Shown here in pieces: positions 34,359 to 41,374 of a stretch of DNA of 64,000 bases. The position numbers and the translations under genes are program-made. Positions within the stretch are counted from its first letter, which is position 1, and each line of letters starts with the position of its first letter. The stretch is from DASRDZ01 sp035569495. GTDB lineage: Bacteria; Chloroflexota; Dormibacteria; Aeolococcales; Aeolococcaceae. Under the pieces are notes generated by a model. It saw only the letters and a list, made by a program, of their open reading frames with translations, made no database searches and had not been told where the DNA came from. The stretch spans positions 434,001-498,000 of the forward strand of contig DATMMX010000011.1 in the NCBI GenBank assembly GCA_035569495.1, given 5' to 3'.

Positions 34359-36128
34359 ATGCCGCCCTTCAAGCGCCGCGAACCCTCGTCCTCCTCGGCC
34401 GCGGACGCGGCGTCGTCCAAGCCCAAGTCGGCGTCGTCGCGCTCGCGCTCGTCGAAGGGAGCGGCCGGGGCGCCGTCGAAGCCCTCGCCGGCCACCGAGA
34501 CGGCGACGCTGGAGCAGTGGGTGGCGCCGTCGACCTCGTCGTCGATCGACCAGGTCGAGGTTTCCTTGATTGACCTCGGGTGGGAGCCGGAGCGGGTCGG
34601 GCAGGCTCCGCTGGAGGCGACGTTGGCGGCGATCCAGGCGGTGGGGGTTGTGGAGCCGGTTCTGCTGCGGCCGCGCGCCGCGGGGCGGTTCGAGGTGGTC
34701 ACCGGGCATCGCACCATGGCGGCGGCGCGGGCGGCGGGCATGGAGCGGGTGCCGTCCGTGGTCAAGGACCTCGATGATGTCGGCGCTCTCATGGCGCTGG
34801 TGTTCGACGGGTCTGCGTCGGGGCAGGTGACCGCGGCGGGTGCGGCCGAGCTGCGGCGGCGGCTGCGGGCTGCGGGGGCGGGGGAGGAGGACATCGAGGA
34901 TGTGCTGGCGGCGGTGCCTGCGGCGGCTGAGACTGCGGCTGAGGTGGCCACTGCTGAGCCTGAGCTCGTACCGGTCGCCGAGCCGGAGCTGGTCCCCGTC
35001 GCCGAGCCGCTGATCGAAGCTGGGCCGGAATTGGTCGCCGAGCTGATTCAGGCCGCCGTGGAAGCCGCACCAACCGCGGAGCAACCCGTCCCGGCGGCCG
35101 GGGAGGACGTCGCTCCCGAGGCCGAAGCCGTCCCGGTTGCGGCGGACACCGCCATCCCCCAGGGCGAGCCGCTCCCAGCGGCCGAGGGCACCGTCCCCAA
35201 GGGAATTCTCGCGGCCGAGCCCGAGCCCGTTGCCGTGGAGATTGTCGCGGCCGAGCCCGAACCCCAACCCGTCGCGGAGGAGCTTGTCGCGGCTGAACCC
35301 GAGCCCGAGCCCGTCGCGGAGGAGGTCGTCGCGGCCGAGCCCGAGCCCGAACCCGTCGCCGAGGAGGTCGTCGCGGCCGCGCCGGAGCCCGAGCCCGCGC
35401 CCGCCCCGGAGCCCGAGCGCGAACCTGCCCTCGCTGCCACTGCGGCCCGCTCCTCCGACCCGGAGGGCGCCGATTCAGCGTGGGCCGGCCGCTGGCTGCC
35501 CATGCCCGCCGGCCGCCCCCGCCTGGCCCGCCTCAGCAGCGCCTTCGCCGACGCCCCCAAGATGCTCGGCATCCTCGCCACCGACCGCTTCACCGGCACC
35601 GCCGAGCTGGTCGGCCGCGACGGCCGCAAGGACACCGTCGCCTTCCTCGACGGCCGCATCCTGGCCACCTACGTCGAGCAGGGTCAGCGCCAGGTCGACG
35701 CCCCCCTGCGCCTGCCCAGCCCCGACCGCGGCCCCACGGTGGAGATCACCGTCCGCCCGCACCCGAGAGCGGTGAGCGTCGCCCTGGCGCTCGCCCTGCG
35801 CAGCCCGGCGCGGTTCACCGGCCTGCACGCCGCCTTCCTCCACCTCGACGGCCTGCTCGCCCTGCTCCGCCGCGAGGGGTCCGACGCCGCCTGCGTGGTC
35901 ACCTCCTCCAAGGGCACCGGGGTCATCCTGCTCGACGCCGGGCAGCCCGTCGCCGCCTACGCCCGCCGCTGGGGCGACGAGCCCGGCGAGGAGGCCGAGA
36001 CCACCGACGTGTCGGCGGTGCTGGACATGCTGGTCAGCGGCGACGGAGCCGTCGACGTGCACACCGGCGACGTCCCCGAGCCGCTCGAACTGGACGCCGT
36101 CATCGCCCGCGCCGTCCCCGGAGACTGA
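34359..36128 (+). CDS. ParB-N domain, acidic repeat, DUF4388-like fusion
   Basis: 589 residues of mixed build. 1-60: disordered, Ser/Lys-rich. About 62-150: ParB/sulfiredoxin-like domain (EVSLIDLGWEP, VVEPVLLRPR, VVTGHRTMAAARAAGMERV), with the GERR-type motif reduced to GHRT and the ENIQR motif missing. About 160-390: Ala/Glu/Pro-rich linker with 14-residue repeats. About 395-580: two modules that look like DUF4388 (GILATDRFTGTAELVGRDG, FLDGRILATYVEQG; GTGVILLDAGQPVAAYA). There is no ParB HTH or dimerisation domain, so it is not a partition protein. Follows the cNMP-binding gene by 14 bases. Role unknown, presumably signalling. Confidence 0.78.
   Translation: MPPFKRREPSSSSAADAASSKPKSASSRSRSSKGAAGAPSKPSPATETATLEQWVAPSTSSSIDQVEVSLIDLGWEPERVGQAPLEATLAAIQAVGVVEPVLLRPRAAGRFEVVTGHRTMAAARAAGMERVPSVVKDLDDVGALMALVFDGSASGQVTAAGAAELRRRLRAAGAGEEDIEDVLAAVPAAAETAAEVATAEPELVPVAEPELVPVAEPLIEAGPELVAELIQAAVEAAPTAEQPVPAAGEDVAPEAEAVPVAADTAIPQGEPLPAAEGTVPKGILAAEPEPVAVEIVAAEPEPQPVAEELVAAEPEPEPVAEEVVAAEPEPEPVAEEVVAAAPEPEPAPAPEPEREPALAATAARSSDPEGADSAWAGRWLPMPAGRPRLARLSSAFADAPKMLGILATDRFTGTAELVGRDGRKDTVAFLDGRILATYVEQGQRQVDAPLRLPSPDRGPTVEITVRPHPRAVSVALALALRSPARFTGLHAAFLHLDGLLALLRREGSDAACVVTSSKGTGVILLDAGQPVAAYARRWGDEPGEEAETTDVSAVLDMLVSGDGAVDVHTGDVPEPLELDAVIARAVPGD
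35211..35399 (+). repeat. In-frame 42-base tandem repeat
   Basis: Units begin at 35211 (36 bases), 35247, 35289 and 35331 (42 bases each) and a partial at 35373. Each full unit encodes VAAEPEPxPVAEE-type peptides. The units at 35289 and 35331 differ at only a few third positions, so expansion is recent or homogenised. The peptide is acidic, Pro-rich and surely extended. Confidence 0.8.
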
Positions 36129-36258
36129 GGCCCACCAAGGCGAACACACGTTTTGGCCGAATACGACCCGAACGTGAGGATCGCGGCGCACACGGTTCGA
36201 TGACGAGCGGATCACACGCTGGTCATGCCCAGTACAGGCGTGCGATAGTGCGCCTCCC

Positions 36259-37494
36259 ATGTCCCCCCTCGGCGTGCGCACCGCACGCGGACGTGTCGCC
36301 GCGGCAGTCCTGACCAGCTTGCTGTTCGCCATCCCCGTGATCCCCGCGGCCGCCGCCGGTGATCCGGCGGGGCAGGTGGCGCAGGCGCAGCAGCAGCTTC
36401 GCGACGCGCAGCAGCAGGCCCAGCAGGCCGACAGCGCGCTCGGCGCGGCGCAGCAGAATCTCGCCGCGGCGCAGGCCAAGCTCAGCGACCTGGCCAGCCA
36501 GATCGCCGCCATCGACACGCAGATCGCCGGCGACGACGCCCAGGCCGCCCAGCTCGACGCCCAGGCGCAGCGGGACCGGGCGCAGCTCGCCAACATCCTC
36601 CGCGCCTCCTACGTGCGCGGCATGGACACGCCGCTGCTCTACGTGATCAGCGCGTCCGACCTCACCTCCGCATTGCAGCGCCAGGGCGACCTCGCCCACG
36701 TCTCCGACCGCAGCAAGCAGCTCATGGAGCAGATCGCCGGCGCGCGCAGCCTGGTGCAGAAGGCGCGTGACGACGCCACGGCGCAGCGCGCCCAGCTCGA
36801 CACCGCGCAGCAGCAGGCCGCGGCCACCGCGGTGCTGGTCAGCATCGAGGCGCAGAAGCTGGCCGACGCGTCGTCGGCCGCGCACGGCACGGTGGCGCAG
36901 TCGCAGCAGCACCTGCAGGACGCGATCGCCGCCAAGAAGGCGGCCGACGCCGAGCAGGCGCGGCTCGAGGCCGAGCGGCAACGCCAGCAGCAGCAACAGC
37001 AGCAACAGCAGGCCCCGCATGCCCCCGGCGGCCCCGTCTTCCCGCCGGTCGCCGGCGTGCAGTTCACCGTCGACACCGACCTGACCCAGCCCTCCGGCGA
37101 GACGGCGGCGCGGCTCAACGGCTTCCTGCAAGGCACCGCGCTGGCCAACCTCGGCGACGCCTTGATGGCCGCCGAGCACAGCAACCGGGTGAGCGCCCGC
37201 TACCTGCTCGCCCACGCCATCGAGGAATCGGCGTTCGGCACCTCACGCATCGCCCAGGACAAGCACAACCTCTTCGGCTACGGCGCCGACGACGCCCATC
37301 CCTACCAGGACGCGTACACCTTCGCGTCCTTCGCCGCCTGCATCGACTTCGTCGCCCACATGGTGGCGCAGAACTACCTGTCGCCCTCGGGCGCCTACTA
37401 CCACGGGCCGACGCTGCGCGGCATGAACGTCACCTACGCCAGCGACCCGAGCTGGGCCGACAACATCGCCAGGATCGCCCGCTCCTTCGCCTAG
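36259..37494 (+). CDS. Exported PcsB-like coiled-coil protein with glucosaminidase domain
   Basis: 411 residues. Signal peptide 1-33 (ends AAAAG). Residues about 36-130 and 160-250 form a long Gln/Ala-rich coiled coil of the PcsB/CwlO/RipC type with the LRASYVRGMDTPLLYVISASDLTSALQR part in two stretches, the region known to interact with FtsEX. A Gln run and Pro linker follow, then a C-terminal domain (about 290-411) with LLAHAIEESAFGTSRIA and NLFGYGADD, a glucosaminidase (GH73-like) pattern whose Glu would be catalytic. It probably cuts peptidoglycan during division. GATAGT lies nine bases before the ATG. Confidence 0.85.
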   Translation: MSPLGVRTARGRVAAAVLTSLLFAIPVIPAAAAGDPAGQVAQAQQQLRDAQQQAQQADSALGAAQQNLAAAQAKLSDLASQIAAIDTQIAGDDAQAAQLDAQAQRDRAQLANILRASYVRGMDTPLLYVISASDLTSALQRQGDLAHVSDRSKQLMEQIAGARSLVQKARDDATAQRAQLDTAQQQAAATAVLVSIEAQKLADASSAAHGTVAQSQQHLQDAIAAKKAADAEQARLEAERQRQQQQQQQQQAPHAPGGPVFPPVAGVQFTVDTDLTQPSGETAARLNGFLQGTALANLGDALMAAEHSNRVSARYLLAHAIEESAFGTSRIAQDKHNLFGYGADDAHPYQDAYTFASFAACIDFVAHMVAQNYLSPSGAYYHGPTLRGMNVTYASDPSWADNIARIARSFA

Positions 37495-37497
37495 CCG

Positions 37498-38454
37498 CTA
37501 GGCGGTGGCGCGGGGCAGCACCTCGGTGACGACCTCGGAGAATTGGTCAAGGTCGTCCAGATCCCAGAGGCGCGCGTAGACGCGCTCTGCGCCCGCGTCG
37601 AGGTAGGCGCGCAGCTTCTCGGCGGCCTGCTCGTACACACCGACCACGCCGTGCGCCTCGATGCGGCCGCGCACCTCGTCGGGCGACGCGCCCGGCGTCC
37701 CGCTCCACACCGCCAGGCGCTCGAGGCGGCGGCGCAGCATGGCCTCGTCGCGGGCGACCAGCACGGTGCCCATCCACGACGTGTGCAGCGTCGCCGGGTC
37801 GCGTCCTGCCTCGCTGCACGCGCCGCGCGCCTTGGCGAAGGTCTCGGCGGCGCCCGCGGGGTCGGTCGACGTGGTGTTGTACTCGGCGGCGAAGCGGGCG
37901 GCGAGCTGGGTGCTGCGCCGGCCGCCGTGGCCGCCGACCAGCAGCGGCAGCGGGTCCTGCACCGGGCGGGGCAGGGCGACGGCGCTGTCGAGGCGGTAGT
38001 GCTGCCCGCTGTAGCTGACCGGCCGGCCGGTCCACAGCCGGGTCATCACCTCGACGGCCTCGTGGAGCCGGTCGGTGCGCTCGCGCAGCGGCGGGAAGGG
38101 GATGCCCAGGCTGGTGTGTTCGGCTTCGAACCACCCGGTGCCCACGCCGACCTCGAGGCGGCCGCCGCTCAGCTCGTCGACGGTGACGATCTCGCGGGCC
38201 AGCACCGCGGGGTGGCGGAAGGTCAGCGGGGTGACCAGGGTGCCGAGGCGGATGCGCGAGGTGTCGCGCGACAGAGCCGCCAGCGTGGTCCACGCCTCCA
38301 GGGCGGGCTGGGGCGGGCCGCCGATGGTGAGCAGGTGGTCGCTGCGGAAGGCGGCGTCGAAGCCGGCTTCCTCGGCGGCGCGAACCGCGCGCAGCATCTG
38401 CGCGTAGGTGCCGCCCTGTTGCGGCTCCAGCATGAGACGGATCAGGGGCGGCAT
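37498..38454 (-). CDS. LLM-class F420-dependent-type oxidoreductase
   Basis: 318 residues of the bacterial luciferase-like TIM barrel. Seen: AAEEAGFDAAFRSDHLL, RIRLGTLVTPLTFRHPAVLAR, SGGRLEVGVGTGWFEAEH and PLLVGGHGGRRSTQLAARFA, the last giving the F420/FMN phosphate site. Close to the MSMEG/Rv F420 families, but FMN use cannot be excluded. ATG 38454 has TAGCCT (38468-38463) eight bases upstream, leaderless. Confidence 0.88.
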   Translation of the reverse strand: MPPLIRLMLEPQQGGTYAQMLRAVRAAEEAGFDAAFRSDHLLTIGGPPQPALEAWTTLAALSRDTSRIRLGTLVTPLTFRHPAVLAREIVTVDELSGGRLEVGVGTGWFEAEHTSLGIPFPPLRERTDRLHEAVEVMTRLWTGRPVSYSGQHYRLDSAVALPRPVQDPLPLLVGGHGGRRSTQLAARFAAEYNTTSTDPAGAAETFAKARGACSEAGRDPATLHTSWMGTVLVARDEAMLRRRLERLAVWSGTPGASPDEVRGRIEAHGVVGVYEQAAEKLRAYLDAGAERVYARLWDLDDLDQFSEVVTEVLPRATA

Positions 38455-38473
38455 GGATCAGCAGGCTAGCAAG

Positions 38474-38534
38474 CCGTCCCCGATTGCGTCAGGGACGGTG
38501 GACCGGAAGTCGACGGCGGCCGTTGCCGGCCGCC
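38474..38534 (-). terminator. Two tandem GC hairpins after argS
   Basis: Following argS on the minus strand, arms GGCGGCCG/CGGCCGCC (38515-38522 and 38527-38534, loop of four) and then CCGTCCC/GGGACGG (38474-38480 and 38492-38498, loop of eleven). There is no U-run, so this is the L-shaped, actinobacterial type if it terminates. It lies just before the LLM gene's promoter. The rest of the 38469-38778 gap shows nothing I can identify. Confidence 0.5.
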
Positions 38535-38778
38535 GCCGTCCCCCCAGTCACAGGACCGCGCAGCCCGTCTGGACGAGGTGCGGCGCCTTCCAAAGCCCTG
38601 TGGCCCCCCAGCCCCAGGGCGAGGACCGCGCTGATCCTTGCCCGACGAAGTGTGCGGTCCAACGGTTAAGTCGGATCGGGGGTCGAATCAAGGGAAGTAC
38701 AGGAGCGGTAACGGCGGTGTCACGCGCAGCCCATCACCACCGAGTCGTGACAGCGACGCCGGTTTCGGCCTGCCTTGT

Positions 38779-40686
38779 CTAGATCTGCTCGGGCGCGGCG
38801 ATGCCCAGCGTGGCCAGGGCGTCGGCCAGGGTGGCCCGGGTGGCCGCGACCAGGGCGCGGCGGAAGCGGCGCGTCTGCGGGTTCTGCTCTCGGACGATGG
38901 GAGGGGTGTGCTCGTAGAAGTCGCTCAGCGCCGAGGCGAGCTGGAAGGCGTAGGTGCAGAGCACCGGCGGCGACAGGCTCTGCGCGGCCTCGCCGAGGGC
39001 GTGGCGGTAGGTGTCGAGACGCAGCAGCAGGGCGCGCTCGGTGGGGTCGAGGTCGGTGCTGACGGTGGGCGGCAGGCCGTCGTCCTCGACCTTGCGCAGG
39101 ATGCCGGCACTGCGCGCGTGGGCGTACTGCAGGTAGACGCCGGTGTCGCCGGTGGTGCGCAGCGCCTCGCCGAAGTCGAAGGCGATGATCTGGGTCAGCC
39201 CGAACTTCTGCAGGTAGTAGCGGACCGCGCCGGCGGCGAGCGAGCGCGCGGCCTCGCCGGTCTTGGCCTTGTCGCGGACGCGTTCGACGGCGGCGTCGAG
39301 CAGATCGTCGGCGCGCACCTCGATGCCCTTGCGGCCGCTCAGCGCCACCATGGTGCGGCCCTCCTCGACGTCGAGCCCCATCTCCTGGGCGGCGCGCAGC
39401 GACAGCGCGACGACCTCGTAGGCGAGGTGGATCGAGCACTCGGCCTGCTCGTGGAAGCCGAGCCGGTGCACCGCCTGCTTGACCACCTGCTGCGGGTACT
39501 GCTGGCGCGCGTCGACGACGTTGACCACGCGCTGCGCGTGGCCGAAGCCGCCGCCGTCGAGGTCGGCATGGTCTGCGTTGCTGGTCGTGGTTGCCGGCGA
39601 GTCGGGGCGCTGCGGGTCCCAGCGGGTGTAGTGGAAGTCGAGGCCGAGCAGGCCGAACTTCCAGAGCTGGTAGGCGATGTCCTTGGCGGTGTAGGTGGCG
39701 ACGCCGTCGGACTTGACCAGGATCTTGGCGTCCGCGTCCTCGCCGGCCTCGGCGTCCGCGTCGCCCTCGCCGTCGTCCCAGGGCATCACCCAGCAACCGG
39801 CGTTCTTGCCCTCGGTGACCAGGACGATGACGCCGCGCTCGCGCAGCATCTCGAACGCCCTGCGCCAGAAGCCGAGCTCGAGGATGTCGGACTCCCAGGT
39901 GAGCAGGTCGTAGCCGATGTCGAAGCGCGCCATGGTGTCGAGGTGCGCGTGCACGATGCGGCGGGCCAGGTCCTTGGCGAACTGCGCGGTGTCGTTGTCG
40001 CGGTCCTCGATGTGGCGCAGCGTCTCGCGGCGCTTGTCGAGCAGCGAGGGGTCCTGGTCGTAGCGGCGCACCACCTCGACGTAGACGCGCGAGCAGAACT
40101 GGTCGTACGGCTCGTTCTCGCGCGGCTGCATGCCCAGCTCGCGCAGGCCGACGATGACGTCGGCGACCTGCACGCCGGTGTCGTCGATGTAGTTGTTGAC
40201 CTCGACGGTCTGGCCGGTGCGACGCAGGATGCGCGACACCGAGTCGCCGAGGCAGGCGTTGCGCAGGTGGCCGACGTGCGCGGCCTTGTTGGTGTTGATG
40301 TTGGTGTGCTCGACCAGGGTCTTGCCGGTCGGCGGCGTGGCGTCGCCGGGCAGCGGCACGGGGTGTGCGGGGTCGAGCTCGAGTGCGTCCGCGATCACCG
40401 CGGGCGCCCACGTGGTGTCCTCGAGCCGCGCGTTGACGTAGCCGGGCGGGCTCACCGTCCATTCGCGGACGTGCTCGACGGGCATGGTGTCGAGCCGCGC
40501 GCGCAGCTCCTCGGCGATCTGCATCGGCGCCCGCCGCAGCACCCGCGCAGCGCGCAGCGGGGCGGGCGTCGACCAGTCACCGAACTCGGGGCGTCCCGAC
40601 GGCTCGACCACCGCCTCCACGTCCGCCCCCAGTGCGTCCAGCGCGGCGCGGACGGCGCGGGCGATCTGGGTCTGGACGTCGGGCAT
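38779..40686 (-). CDS. argS: Arginyl-tRNA synthetase
   Basis: Class I synthetase charging tRNA(Arg); 635 residues. Seen: N-terminal additional domain (FGDWSTPAPLRAARVL), HIGH box as HVGH (137-140) in NTNKAAHVGHLRN, VNNYIDDTG, the KSDGVATYTAKDIAYQLWK block, and GRKGIEVR in place of KMSKS. The anticodon-binding domain is at the end. An acidic insertion (GEGDADAEAGEDADAK, about 293-310) interrupts the catalytic domain. ATG 40686 has TACGCT (40699-40694) seven bases upstream, leaderless. Confidence 0.95.
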   Translation of the reverse strand: MPDVQTQIARAVRAALDALGADVEAVVEPSGRPEFGDWSTPAPLRAARVLRRAPMQIAEELRARLDTMPVEHVREWTVSPPGYVNARLEDTTWAPAVIADALELDPAHPVPLPGDATPPTGKTLVEHTNINTNKAAHVGHLRNACLGDSVSRILRRTGQTVEVNNYIDDTGVQVADVIVGLRELGMQPRENEPYDQFCSRVYVEVVRRYDQDPSLLDKRRETLRHIEDRDNDTAQFAKDLARRIVHAHLDTMARFDIGYDLLTWESDILELGFWRRAFEMLRERGVIVLVTEGKNAGCWVMPWDDGEGDADAEAGEDADAKILVKSDGVATYTAKDIAYQLWKFGLLGLDFHYTRWDPQRPDSPATTTSNADHADLDGGGFGHAQRVVNVVDARQQYPQQVVKQAVHRLGFHEQAECSIHLAYEVVALSLRAAQEMGLDVEEGRTMVALSGRKGIEVRADDLLDAAVERVRDKAKTGEAARSLAAGAVRYYLQKFGLTQIIAFDFGEALRTTGDTGVYLQYAHARSAGILRKVEDDGLPPTVSTDLDPTERALLLRLDTYRHALGEAAQSLSPPVLCTYAFQLASALSDFYEHTPPIVREQNPQTRRFRRALVAATRATLADALATLGIAAPEQI

Positions 40687-40756
40687 GCGGGCAAGCGTAG
40701 CGGCTGACCGCGGCAAGGCGCCGTACGGCTGGGGTCTGAACCAGCGGCGCTTGCGC

Positions 40757-40784
40757 TTGACCTTGCCGTCGGCGTCGCTACACT
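40757..40784 (+). promoter_or_regulatory. Promoter of the uracil-DNA glycosylase gene
   Basis: TTGACC at 40757-40762, 16-base spacer, TACACT at 40779-40784. The predicted start near 40791 leaves only about five bases before GTG 40796. One of the few places where a recognisable -35 accompanies the TANNNT box. Confidence 0.6.
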
Positions 40785-40795
40785 GGCATGTGTAA

Positions 40796-41374
40796 GTGAG
40801 CGCAACCAAGTATCCGGCCCTCGTCGCCCGAGTGCAGGCGTGCCGGGCGTGTCCGCGCATGGAGGGCAGGCGGCGAATCCTGGGACAGGCGAACGGGAGT
40901 CTGCGGCCGATCGTGATGCTGGTCGGAACGGCGCCGGGCCGCCACGGGGCGGAGCGGACGGGGGTGCCGTTCAGTGGCGACCGGAGTGGCGAGGCGCTCG
41001 ACGTGCTGCTGGCACGCGCCGGGCTCACCCGCGCGAAGGTCTTCATCACCAATGCGGTGCTCTGCAATCCCCAGGATCCGCGGGGACGCAACGACGAGCC
41101 CACGGCGGCTGAGCTGCAAGCCTGCCGGGAGCATCTGCGCGCCACCATCGAGGTCGTCGCGCCGCCGCTGGTGATCGCCCTCGGGCGCACGGCGTACGCG
41201 GCATTGGGCAAGCTGGCCAACGCACCGTCGTGGAACCAAGCGCTGGGCACCGCGCATCCGTGGAACGGGAGGAGGCTGGCGGCCACGTACCACCCTGGCC
41301 CGCGCGTCTGGAACCAGCCGTCCCGCCGCGCCGCGCTGCTCGCCCAGTGGGACGCACTGCTCAGCGAACCGTGA
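40796..41374 (+). CDS. Uracil-DNA glycosylase, family 4/5 (iron-sulfur)
   Basis: 192 residues. Removes uracil (or other deaminated bases) from DNA. Four cysteines, Cys16, Cys19, Cys90 and Cys110, fit the [4Fe-4S] ligand pattern. Motif 1 is GTAPGRHGAERTGVPFSGD, nearer the family 5 (UdgB) GLAPA-type than family 4 GEAPG; the C-terminal motif is YHPGPR. Endonuclease IV at 8281 acts on the abasic product. GTG 40796 is used because ATG 40788 hits a stop after three codons. Its 3' end overlaps the convergent CAP gene by 14 bases. Confidence 0.87.
   Translation: MSATKYPALVARVQACRACPRMEGRRRILGQANGSLRPIVMLVGTAPGRHGAERTGVPFSGDRSGEALDVLLARAGLTRAKVFITNAVLCNPQDPRGRNDEPTAAELQACREHLRATIEVVAPPLVIALGRTAYAALGKLANAPSWNQALGTAHPWNGRRLAATYHPGPRVWNQPSRRAALLAQWDALLSEP

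Noticed and set aside
34970..35420. CRISPR-like array
   Set aside because: Repeats are adjacent, in-frame, encode EPEP peptides and have no spacers.
38640..38710. tRNA-like GTCGAATC near 38680
   Set aside because: No 5-bp T-stem, acceptor stem or anticodon arm could be paired around it.
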